Below, piece after piece: positions 35,586-43,763 of a stretch of 64,000 nt of DNA; positions within the stretch are counted from its first letter, which is position 1; every line of letters starts with the position of its first letter. The translations under genes were made by a program, and so were the position numbers. Below the pieces are notes generated by a model that searched no databases, was not told the origin of the DNA, and saw only the letters and a list, made by a program, of their open reading frames with translations. The stretch is from Ohtaekwangia sp036568665 (GTDB taxonomy: Bacteria > Bacteroidota > Bacteroidia > Cytophagales > Cyclobacteriaceae), in contig NZ_DATCSD010000428.1 of NCBI RefSeq assembly GCF_036568665.1, forward strand, positions 1 through 64,000, read 5' to 3'.

Positions 35586-36593
35586 ATGGAGCATCGCAGA
35601 CGTACCCGGATTTTTACCTGGCATATTCACGGAAGTTACCTGTACTACTTGTCGCAGTGTAACTTTGATATATACATTCCGCTGGGTAGCCCGGGCCACG
35701 AAGGGTATATCGGGCGAGGCACTACATTTCCTTTCGGTGCCAACGTAATAGAAGTGCCGGCAAACGAGGTAAGACACCTGGAGCTTGATTGCATCCTTTT
35801 CCAGACAAACAGAAATTACCTGGAAGATCAATACGAGGTATTATCTCAAGAGCAGCGAAGCTTGCCTGCGATATACCTGGAGCATGATCCGCCCCAGCGT
35901 GTGCCGACCAATACCCCACACGTTGTAAATTCTCCGTTAGTGACACTGGTACATGTTACATCTTTCAACGCGTTGATGTGGGATAACAACGATACACCTA
36001 CAACAGTAATTGATCATGGCGTTATAGCACCCGATGCAAGCTATACCGGGGAGATACCCAAAGGCATTGTGGTGATCAACAATTTATCGGAACGCGGAAG
36101 ACGCCTCGGTTATGATATATTTCTGGAAGTTCGAAAATATATACCGCTGGATCTTATTGGTATGAATACAGAGATGATCGGCGGTCTGGGAGAAGTCCTT
36201 CATCCGCAGTTACCGGCATTCGTCAGTCGCTATCGGTTTTTCTTTAATCCTATTCGCTATACCAGTCTCGGCCTTGCTGTGCTGGAAGCCATGATGATAG
36301 GAATACCGGTAGTAGGACTTGCAACAACAGAAATGGTTACCGTGATCCGGAATGATGAATCCGGATATCTGCACACAGATATACAGTATCTCATCAATAA
36401 GATGCGCCTGTTGTTGAAAGACAACGCACTGGCCAGGCGCCTGGGGGAAGAAGGAAAGCGTGTTGCTACAGGTCGCTTTTCAATACAACGTTTTGTTCAT
36501 GATTGGGAGCAACTCGTAGAAGCTGTTATCGCCAGACACCCGGAGAAAAACAGCATGGCTCAATTGATAACTACAGGAGGAACTGCTATATGA
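35586..36593 (+). CDS. GT4-like glycosyltransferase, first gene of the heptose cluster
   Basis: This 335-aa protein has a GT-B fold. The C-terminal half has the nucleotide-sugar binding region FNPIRYTSLGLAVLEAMMIGIPVVG, which in most GT4 enzymes reads E-x7-E; here the first Glu is Thr while the second is kept. The N-terminus HIHGSYLYYLSQ and YLEHDPPQ are acceptor-side stretches. The stop codon overlaps the start of the GT4-GmhA fusion gene (ATGA) and the AGGAGG Shine-Dalgarno of that gene lies inside this one, so both are translated together. The sugar transferred is unknown, with heptose a reasonable guess from the cluster. Confidence 0.8.
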   Translation: MEHRRRTRIFTWHIHGSYLYYLSQCNFDIYIPLGSPGHEGYIGRGTTFPFGANVIEVPANEVRHLELDCILFQTNRNYLEDQYEVLSQEQRSLPAIYLEHDPPQRVPTNTPHVVNSPLVTLVHVTSFNALMWDNNDTPTTVIDHGVIAPDASYTGEIPKGIVVINNLSERGRRLGYDIFLEVRKYIPLDLIGMNTEMIGGLGEVLHPQLPAFVSRYRFFFNPIRYTSLGLAVLEAMMIGIPVVGLATTEMVTVIRNDESGYLHTDIQYLINKMRLLLKDNALARRLGEEGKRVATGRFSIQRFVHDWEQLVEAVIARHPEKNSMAQLITTGGTAI

Positions 36594-38521
36594 AAATGAA
36601 AAGAAGAATTGCTTTTATCAGTGAACATGCTTCACCGTTGGCTATACTGGGGGGAGTTGATAGTGGCGGACAAAATGTATATGTAGGAGAGTTGGCCAGG
36701 CATCTCGCAGCGAAAGGATATGAAATAGATATATATACCCGGAGGGATAATACCGGCCTGCCACCGGTAATTAACTGGATACCGCGGGTGCGCGTTATCC
36801 ATATACAGGCTGGGCCGGTAGAAGTAATAGAGAAGGAACAGTTGCTGCCCTATATGACTGCTTTTACGGAGAACATGCTGGCTTTTATCCGGCAGGAGAA
36901 TCTTATATATAGCTTGCTTCATGCAAATTTCTTTATGTCGGCAGTAGTGGCCAGCGGTATCAAGGCAGCACTGAATATACCTTTTGTGGTTACGTTTCAT
37001 GCGCTGGGTTATGTGCGCAAGCTATACCAGGGAGATAACGATCGCTTTCCTGCAGAACGCATTGATATAGAAAGACGCATTGTACAGGAAGCAGATCATA
37101 TTATAGCCGAGTGTCCGCAGGATCAGCAGGATCTTGTTAACCATTACCAGGCTTCACCTCAGAAGATCTCCATTGTGCCGTGTGGATTTAATCCGCAGGA
37201 GTTTTATCCAATCGATCAGCTATTGGCACGAATGGTACTGTCAGTAGATTCCAGCGAGTATATCATTTTGCAGCTTGGTCGCATGGTGCCGCGCAAAGGC
37301 GTAGATAATGTGGTGCGTGCGTTAGCAGATGTCAGAGATAAAGGTATAGCGGCCCGCTTGCTCGTAGTAGGAGGAGAGGCTGATACTGCCGATCCTGCCA
37401 CCGATAAAGAAATAGAACGACTCACTACTATTGCGCGCGAAGAAGGTATAGCGGAGTATGTAACATTTGCAGGCCGTAAGAACCGCGATGTGCTGAAGTA
37501 CTATTATGCCGCAGCCGATGTATTTATTACAACACCGTGGTATGAACCCTTTGGTATAACGCCGCTTGAATCAATGGCGTGTGGCACCCCCGTTGTAGGT
37601 TCGGATGTAGGGGGTATAAAATATACTGTGAAGGATGGTGAGACTGGTTTCCTTGTTCCTCCCAATGATCGGGATCTGCTCGCCAGACGCATCACTGAAA
37701 TTCTTTGCGATCCTGCATTGGCTGCACGCATGAGGCGTAACGCTATAAAGCGCGTTAATGCGATGTTTACCTGGGCGCACGTGGCCGATGCCATGGCATC
37801 GATCTATGAACGTCTGTTGCTGACTTCAGTAGAGATCGGAGAGGATGCACGCGTGCAACAATATATACTCAATGCTTTTGATCAGGCGATTGAAACAATT
37901 GAACTCTCAAAAAAAGTTTTGCCCGATACCATACGCGAAGCTGCCAGCCTGCTTACCGAGTGTTTTCGGAACAACCGGAAAACACTGGTGTGTGGCAATG
38001 GCGGCAGTGCAGCCGAAAGTCAGCATCTTGTCGCTGAGCTGGTAGGACGTTTTGAACTTCCCTATAGAAAGGGATTACCCGCTATAGCATTAACAGCCGA
38101 TAGCTCTGTGATAACAGCGTGGGCAAACGACATAGGCTATGAAGATATATTTGCACGACAGGTAGAAGCGTATGGTCAGAAAGGTGATGTGCTGATATGC
38201 TTCAGCACCAGTGGTATGTCGCCCAATATTATACGCGCCATGAAGATGGCCATTGATAAGCAGATGCAGTGTATAGCTTTTAGTGGCAAAGGTGGTGGCG
38301 AGATGTGGCAGTATGCGCATGTCGATATCGTTGTGCCGTCTAACAGTACACAACGTGTGCAGGAGATGCATCTGCACCTGCTGCATACCATTTGCAGTTT
38401 GGTAGAAACAAACCTCTTCAGTCTGGAGCCGTCACACAAAGCCGGTAACGGTAAAAAGAACGGACATCACAATGAAGCTAACGAAATGCAGGTACAACAT
38501 GCTATATCCATTCGAAAATGA
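36590..38521 (+). CDS. fusion: GT4 glycosyltransferase + sedoheptulose-7-phosphate isomerase (GmhA)
   Basis: This 643-aa two-domain protein has residues 1 to about 430 as a GT4 enzyme of the sucrose-phosphate-synthase/MshA type (GGVDSGGQNVYVGELARHL, LGRMVPRKGVDNVVRAL, EPFGITPLESMACGTPVVGSD with an intact E-x7-E). Residues about 440-620 are a SIS-fold isomerase like GmhA, which turns sedoheptulose 7-phosphate into D-glycero-D-manno-heptose 7-phosphate. The zinc ligands expected from E. coli GmhA are all present (His479, Glu483, Gln591, His599), as are CGNGGSAAE and CFSTSGMSPN. A basic/polar tail follows. The start at 36590 has AGGAGG at the right distance; the frame is open 29 codons earlier. 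It overlaps gmhB by 4 nt. GmhA is normally a separate protein. Confidence 0.88.
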   Translation: MKMKRRIAFISEHASPLAILGGVDSGGQNVYVGELARHLAAKGYEIDIYTRRDNTGLPPVINWIPRVRVIHIQAGPVEVIEKEQLLPYMTAFTENMLAFIRQENLIYSLLHANFFMSAVVASGIKAALNIPFVVTFHALGYVRKLYQGDNDRFPAERIDIERRIVQEADHIIAECPQDQQDLVNHYQASPQKISIVPCGFNPQEFYPIDQLLARMVLSVDSSEYIILQLGRMVPRKGVDNVVRALADVRDKGIAARLLVVGGEADTADPATDKEIERLTTIAREEGIAEYVTFAGRKNRDVLKYYYAAADVFITTPWYEPFGITPLESMACGTPVVGSDVGGIKYTVKDGETGFLVPPNDRDLLARRITEILCDPALAARMRRNAIKRVNAMFTWAHVADAMASIYERLLLTSVEIGEDARVQQYILNAFDQAIETIELSKKVLPDTIREAASLLTECFRNNRKTLVCGNGGSAAESQHLVAELVGRFELPYRKGLPAIALTADSSVITAWANDIGYEDIFARQVEAYGQKGDVLICFSTSGMSPNIIRAMKMAIDKQMQCIAFSGKGGGEMWQYAHVDIVVPSNSTQRVQEMHLHLLHTICSLVETNLFSLEPSHKAGNGKKNGHHNEANEMQVQHAISIRK

Positions 38522-39078
38522 ACAAGGCCGTTTTCATTGATAAAGATGGAACGCTGATAGAAGATATACCCTATAATGTAAACCCCGAGCGGATTGTACT
38601 CTGCGAAGGGGCCCGGGAATCGCTCGCGCGTTTAAAGGAACAGGGATACCTGCTGATCGTTATTTCGAATCAGGCCGGTGTAGCGCATGGTTACTTTCAA
38701 CTACAGGATCTTCAGCAGGTGAAAGAACGACTATTTCTTTTACTGAAGGAACTGGATGGTTTTTACTTCTGCCCGCATCACCCGGCAGGTGTTGTGCAGG
38801 CCTATAGTATAGCTTGTTATTGTCGCAAGCCGGAGCCGGGCATGATTCTGCAGGCAGCGCGTGATTTTAAGGTAGAGCTTTCGCGTTCGTGGATGATCGG
38901 AGATATACTCACCGATGTAGAAGCCGGTAACAAAGCAGGATGCAGAACCATCCTGGTCAACAACGGTAATGAAACGGAATGGAATATACAGGAAGAACGC
39001 AGGCCGACTTATATAGTAAAAAACCTGCGCGAAGCCTCTCAACGCATATTGAAAGAAGAATGGCAGATACAAGAATAA
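38518..39078 (+). CDS. gmhB: D-glycero-D-manno-heptose 1,7-bisphosphate 7-phosphatase type HAD-IIIA
   Basis: GmhB removes the 7-phosphate in ADP-heptose synthesis. This 186-aa HAD-superfamily protein has FIDKDGTL with both catalytic Asp (8 and 10), ISNQAGVAHGYF, a zinc-binding loop CPHHPAG...CYCRKPEPGM and GDILTDVEAGNKAGC. The first gene neighbour encodes the fused isomerase and the next one HldE, so the assignment to the heptose rather than histidine branch is supported by context. Overlaps of 4 nt upstream and 19 nt downstream indicate coupled translation. Confidence 0.88.
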   Translation: MNKAVFIDKDGTLIEDIPYNVNPERIVLCEGARESLARLKEQGYLLIVISNQAGVAHGYFQLQDLQQVKERLFLLLKELDGFYFCPHHPAGVVQAYSIACYCRKPEPGMILQAARDFKVELSRSWMIGDILTDVEAGNKAGCRTILVNNGNETEWNIQEERRPTYIVKNLREASQRILKEEWQIQE

Positions 39079-40577
39079 CAGAGGCGGAGTTCGGGCCGAT
39101 CATTCAACAGTTTGTAACAAAACGTATACTGGTGATCGGAGATTTTATACTCGATGTATACCTGAAAGGCATCAGCTCACGACTATGTCCTGAAGCACCC
39201 GTGCCGGTAGTAGATGTAGATGAACAAACCCTGTTGCTGGGAGGCGCGGCCAACACCGCGTGCAATATAGCAGCATTAGGAGCACAAGTATCGTTTTGCT
39301 CGGTGATTGGTGGCGATGCGTTCGGACGAAATGCAATGGACCTGCTGCAGCGGGCCGGTGTAGGCACCGGAAATATACTGATGGTAGAGGATAGAAAAAC
39401 CATTGTGAAGACACGCGTAATGGCCGGCAACCATGTGCTGATACGCTATGACGATGGTGATGAAACCGCTATACCTGCGTGGTGTGAAGAAGCCCTGATC
39501 GAAAAGATACTTTATAGTATATCCACTTATGACGCGGTTATACTTTCAGACTATAACAAGGGTGTACTCACTCCCCGTATAGTGGAAACATTGACAGCTC
39601 TGCGAAACAAGCAATCATTTTTTATAGCAGTAGATTCCAAGCGGCTTTCATTCTTTCGGTCACTCAAACCCTCGCTGGTAAAACCGAATTACGAAGAAGC
39701 TATGCGCCTGTTAGATCTTCCGCCGGTGGCCCATAATCGCGCAGCACAACTGCGGGAATATGGAGAAGACCTTACTATAAAAACACAGGCGATTATTACA
39801 GCGCTTACGCTGGATGCCGAAGGTTCACTGATCTTTGAGCGCAGCCGGCCCGTGTACCGAACGTATACCCAGTCCGTTGTGTCGCCCAATGTTTCAGGTG
39901 CGGGTGATACCTATATCAGTGCGTTTACATTGGCGAGTATAGTCGGAGCCAGCCCCGCTATAGCAGCATCATTGGCAACAGCAGCAGCTTCCGTAGCCAT
40001 CCGCAAGGAAGGCACGGCTGTTTGTTCAATAAAAGAACTGCTGGTGCAATTCGATTCGCAGGAAAAATTTATCTATGACATAAGCGCTCTCGAAGCAGTT
40101 GCTGATGCCGTTAAACAGGCCGGTAAGAAAATTGTATTCACCAACGGATGCTTTGATATACTGCACAGCGGTCATGTTTCGTACCTGGAAAAAGCGCGCA
40201 GTGCCGGTGATGTACTGCTGGTGGGTATAAATACAGACGAGAGCATTCGCAGACTAAAAGGAACTTCGCGACCGGTAAATACACTGGCCGACCGTATGAA
40301 GGTGCTGGCAGCGCTGAGCTGTGTAGACTATATCGTGCCGTTTGGTTCGGAGCATGATGATACTCCGGTATCGCTGCTGAATGTTATCAGGCCGCACGTT
40401 TTTGTGAAAGGCGGAGATTATACCGAAGATACATTGCCTGAAGCAGATACGGTGCGTGCGCACGGGGGTGAGATTGTATTTATACCCTTGGTGCCGGATC
40501 ATTCCACCACCATCATCATCGACCGCATTCAGGAAGCGAAAGCCGCTGCGCAAGAGTATACATCGGTATTATTATGA
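39060..40577 (+). CDS. hldE: bifunctional heptose-7-phosphate kinase / heptose-1-phosphate adenylyltransferase
   Basis: HldE phosphorylates heptose 7-phosphate at C1 and later couples heptose 1-phosphate to AMP. This 505-aa protein has an N-terminal PfkB kinase domain (LVIGDFILDVYLKG, LGGAANTACNIAALGA, PNVSGAGDTYISAF with the catalytic Asp) and a C-terminal nucleotidyltransferase domain from about residue 355 (FTNGCFDILHSGHVSYLEKA with the HxGH motif, INTDESIRRLKG, VFVKGGDYTEDTLPE). Both active sites look intact. The ATG at 39060 is preferred over the longer open frame, which would sit deep inside gmhB. The next gene overlaps by 4 nt. Confidence 0.9.
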   Translation: MADTRITEAEFGPIIQQFVTKRILVIGDFILDVYLKGISSRLCPEAPVPVVDVDEQTLLLGGAANTACNIAALGAQVSFCSVIGGDAFGRNAMDLLQRAGVGTGNILMVEDRKTIVKTRVMAGNHVLIRYDDGDETAIPAWCEEALIEKILYSISTYDAVILSDYNKGVLTPRIVETLTALRNKQSFFIAVDSKRLSFFRSLKPSLVKPNYEEAMRLLDLPPVAHNRAAQLREYGEDLTIKTQAIITALTLDAEGSLIFERSRPVYRTYTQSVVSPNVSGAGDTYISAFTLASIVGASPAIAASLATAAASVAIRKEGTAVCSIKELLVQFDSQEKFIYDISALEAVADAVKQAGKKIVFTNGCFDILHSGHVSYLEKARSAGDVLLVGINTDESIRRLKGTSRPVNTLADRMKVLAALSCVDYIVPFGSEHDDTPVSLLNVIRPHVFVKGGDYTEDTLPEADTVRAHGGEIVFIPLVPDHSTTIIIDRIQEAKAAAQEYTSVLL

Positions 40578-41683
40578 AACGCTGGGATACATGCCAAAAG
40601 ATAGTTTGCGTTCGCCTCGATAACATGGGCGATGTGATCATGTCGTCACCGGCTATACGTGCACTCCGGGAAACATTTCATTGTTCCATCACCGTAATGA
40701 CCTCTTCTTCGGGGGGTGATGCAGCGCGATTGATACCGGGTGTTGATGACGTAATTATAGCCGATGTACCCTGGGTAAAACTGCAATCCTCTCCCGGTGT
40801 ATGTCGGAATATACTGAACATACTGGAGGCGAAGCAGTTTGATGCAGCCGTTATCTTTACCGTATATAGTCAGAGTGCATTACCGGCCGCATTGTTGTTA
40901 TCCATGGCAGCTATACCGCTGCGCCTTGCATATTGTCGCGAGAACCCGTATGATTTGTTAACCCACTGGGTACCCGATGAAGAGCCCTATACCTTGATTC
41001 GTCACCAGGTAATTCGCGACCTGGCCCTGGTAAAAAGTATAGGGGCAAAGGTAAAAGACGATCGCCTGTTGCTGAATCTCCCCGAGTATGCCTGGGATTC
41101 CGTGCAGAAGAAGCTTGGAAATATAGGGCTCGATGTTGCACGACCTTTTATACTCCTGCATCCGGGTGTAAGTGAAAAGAAACGTGAGTATCCGCTGGAG
41201 TACTGGGAGAAAATTGCAGATCGTGTAACATCGTTATATACTATACCGGTATTGCTCACCGGTTCAGCCAGTGAAAGTGCGTTGACAGCAAAGATCGAAC
41301 AACACTCCGGGGGAAAAGTATTTTCTGTAGCAGGCATGTTTTCGCTGGATGAATTTATCATGCTGGTCCGCTATGCCCTGTTAACAGTAACCGTTAATAC
41401 AGGTACTGCCCATATAGCAGCTGCTACGCAAACCCCGGTGATAGTGCTATACGCGCTTACCAATCCACAACATACACCGTGGAAAGTTTCGGGAGCAGTA
41501 TTGCCGTTTGATATACCGGAAGAGATGCGCAGCAGCAATGAAGTGATTCGTTTTGTGCATGAGCATTACATGAATCAATCTATACCCATAGTGTCTCCGG
41601 AAGACGTGGTGCATACTATACAGAATATACTGGAGCAATTCGGTATACATGCCAACGCAGACGAATATCTAAATGCAAAATGA
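40574..41683 (+). CDS. GT9 heptosyltransferase-family glycosyltransferase
   Basis: This 369-aa GT-B enzyme belongs to family 9, which contains the ADP-heptose:LPS heptosyltransferases. The N-terminus IVCVRLDNMGDVIMSSPAIRAL and the C-terminal FILLHPGVSEKKREYPLEYWEKIA and TVTVNTGTAHIAAATQTPVIVLY are family signatures; the D-T/N-T-G-x-x-H loop appears as NTGTAH. It is the last gene of the coupled + strand block (4-nt overlap with hldE) and its 3' end overlaps the convergent GT2 gene by 15 bp. The acceptor is unknown. Confidence 0.87.
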   Translation: MKRWDTCQKIVCVRLDNMGDVIMSSPAIRALRETFHCSITVMTSSSGGDAARLIPGVDDVIIADVPWVKLQSSPGVCRNILNILEAKQFDAAVIFTVYSQSALPAALLLSMAAIPLRLAYCRENPYDLLTHWVPDEEPYTLIRHQVIRDLALVKSIGAKVKDDRLLLNLPEYAWDSVQKKLGNIGLDVARPFILLHPGVSEKKREYPLEYWEKIADRVTSLYTIPVLLTGSASESALTAKIEQHSGGKVFSVAGMFSLDEFIMLVRYALLTVTVNTGTAHIAAATQTPVIVLYALTNPQHTPWKVSGAVLPFDIPEEMRSSNEVIRFVHEHYMNQSIPIVSPEDVVHTIQNILEQFGIHANADEYLNAK

Positions 41684-42646
41684 GCGGAAGCGAATGGATC
41701 CATACCCATGCCAGTATACTGAAAGGAACGGTATCCATGCCGAAGTAAATAACATTTCGGTGATATGTTTCGGAGTGTGCGCTGTATGTTGAAGCCGCTT
41801 CCAGGTGAAATATAGCACCAGCATGAGCCAGGTAGTGAGCGAAAAATAGAGCAAGGGTATATTGTTTGTAATAGTGCCTGCAATGCCTGCTAAAAAGAAC
41901 AGGATCATGGCATAGTATAATTCGGGAGGTCGAAAGTGTAATTTTTCCCGGCACAGTTCCGGATGTTTCTTTAGAAGCAGGGCATCAAACATTCCCTTCT
42001 TTTCTTCGTGAAGGCATCGTCCCCAGGAGGCTTTGCGCACCGGGTGAGTTACACATGCCTGGCGTACCGGGTATATACGAATGCCATGTTTTATACATTG
42101 AAACTGCAGGTCGCTGTCTTCGCGCCACGCCATCGTAAAAGCTTCGTCCAGGCCGTTGATCATTTCCAGCGCTCTGCGTGTAGTGGCACAGTTGGCAGTG
42201 ATAAATTCTGCCTTTTCGAGATCCGCTATAGTTTGCTCATAATCGGTTGGCGGATTGGTACGCGGCACGAGCGTTTGCCCGGTCATGGCTATATTTCGTT
42301 TGCCGGTAATGCGATATACATCGCTGAAGGCACGAAGCCATTGCGGCTCGGGAAGGCAATCATCATCCGTAAAAGCAATGAGCTCTGCCTGCGAATGCTT
42401 CCAACCCATGTTGCGGGCTGCTGCAGGTCCGCGCTTGGCAGGCAACGCCAGCATATGTATCGGCACTGCCTGTTGCTGACTGAAAGCAGCTACTGCCTGA
42501 GAAGTCGTTTCGTCAGGACCATCGCTTACTACAATAATCTCAAAACGATTGACCGGATAAGATTGTCGCGTGAGTGCCTCCAGGCATTTTAGCAACAGCA
42601 CCGGCCGGTTATAAGTGGGTATAACAACAGATATAAAGGGACTCAT
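41669..42646 (-). CDS. GT2 family glycosyltransferase with C-terminal membrane helices
   Basis: This 325-aa protein has a GT-A fold: SVVIPTYNRPVLLLKCLEAL at the N-terminus, KRGPAAARNMGW, the metal-binding DxD as AFTDDDCLP, and MAWREDSDLQFQ in the acceptor/base region. Two or three hydrophobic helices near the C-terminus (YYAMILFFLAGIAGTI..., LLYFSLTTWLMLVLYF) suggest membrane attachment. It faces the heptose block and overlaps its last gene at the 3' end. It starts 65 bp from the divergent second GT9 gene, so the two may share a promoter region. Confidence 0.85.
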   Translation of the reverse strand: MSPFISVVIPTYNRPVLLLKCLEALTRQSYPVNRFEIIVVSDGPDETTSQAVAAFSQQQAVPIHMLALPAKRGPAAARNMGWKHSQAELIAFTDDDCLPEPQWLRAFSDVYRITGKRNIAMTGQTLVPRTNPPTDYEQTIADLEKAEFITANCATTRRALEMINGLDEAFTMAWREDSDLQFQCIKHGIRIYPVRQACVTHPVRKASWGRCLHEEKKGMFDALLLKKHPELCREKLHFRPPELYYAMILFFLAGIAGTITNNIPLLYFSLTTWLMLVLYFTWKRLQHTAHTPKHITEMLFTSAWIPFLSVYWHGYGSIRFRSFCI

Positions 42647-42711
42647 ACAGGCTTCGGAAAAAAAATAATGCCTGGCACTACTTTATAATATATATCCGGT
42701 AACAGACAACT

Positions 42712-43761
42712 ATGGATCACATTGATAAAAATGAAATTCAGCGCATTGGTATACTTCGTGCACTTTACCTGGGCGATATGCTGTGCATCATTCCCACCGT
42801 ACGAGCTGTGCGGGCCGCGTATCCGAAAGCACGTATCACCTTGATAGGATTACCCTGGGAGAAAAGTTTTGTAACGCGGTTTCATTTATACTTTGACGAC
42901 TTCCTGGAATTTCCCGGCTGGCCCGGATTACCGGAGCAGGAAGTGATGCCCGAAAAATTACCGGACTTTATTACGTCCATGCAATATGAACACTTCGATC
43001 TCTTTATACAAATGCAGGGCAATGGCACAGAGACTAATGCGCTTTGTATTTTGTTCGATGCCCGCTATACGATTGGCTTGCGGGAGCCGGGTGAGAAAAC
43101 ACTCAACCCGGTATATTTCCCGGAGTCGGGAGATGATGAGCATGAAATTCTACGCTTTCTCAAACTTACCAGTGTATTGGCTATACCTCAACAGGGCACT
43201 GCACTGGAATTTCCGTTTCTACCGGAAGAAGAACATGCTTTTGAGACAATGCAGCACCAGTTGAATTTACTTTCGCATAAGTATATATGTATACATCCGG
43301 GAGCCCGCAGCGAACTTCGCAGATGGCCTGCAGAAAATTTTGCTGCCGTTGCCAATGAAATTATACCGGAGGGATACCAGGTAGTGCTGACAGGTTCTTC
43401 AGCAGAAGCCGTTATACTTCGCGAGGTAGAGCAACAGATACACCATCCCGTTATCAACCTGGTGGAACAATGCGGTCATGTGGGCATCGGTGAACTGGCG
43501 CAGATCATTGTTCACAGCGAACTTCTCATCAGCAACGATACCGGTGTTTCGCATGTAGCCGCTGCGTTGCAAGTGCCAAGTGTTATACTGTTTTCTGCAC
43601 ATTCTGATCCCGGCCGCTGGGCACCCCTGGATACATCGCTGCACCGGGTTGTAGGTCCCGGCCAGGTAAAAGATATACCTTTTGTCGTGAAGCTGGTGAA
43701 AGAACAACTTCAGCATAAGGCTACCTCTTTTATACCCACGCTGGCTCCGGATAATCCGTAA
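42712..43761 (+). CDS. second GT9 heptosyltransferase-family glycosyltransferase
   Basis: This 349-aa GT9 enzyme has an N-terminal ILRALYLGDMLCIIPTVRAVRAAYP and a C-terminal YICIHPGARSELRRWPAENFAAVA, VLTGSSAEAVILREVE and LISNDTGVSHVAAALQVPSVILF. The loop reads SNDTGVSH, the standard GT9 form. It is only distantly similar to the GT9 gene at 40574, so it probably adds a different residue. Its stop codon lies 2 bp from the stop of the convergent carbamoyltransferase gene. Confidence 0.87.
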   Translation: MDHIDKNEIQRIGILRALYLGDMLCIIPTVRAVRAAYPKARITLIGLPWEKSFVTRFHLYFDDFLEFPGWPGLPEQEVMPEKLPDFITSMQYEHFDLFIQMQGNGTETNALCILFDARYTIGLREPGEKTLNPVYFPESGDDEHEILRFLKLTSVLAIPQQGTALEFPFLPEEEHAFETMQHQLNLLSHKYICIHPGARSELRRWPAENFAAVANEIIPEGYQVVLTGSSAEAVILREVEQQIHHPVINLVEQCGHVGIGELAQIIVHSELLISNDTGVSHVAAALQVPSVILFSAHSDPGRWAPLDTSLHRVVGPGQVKDIPFVVKLVKEQLQHKATSFIPTLAPDNP

Positions 43762-43763
43762 GG

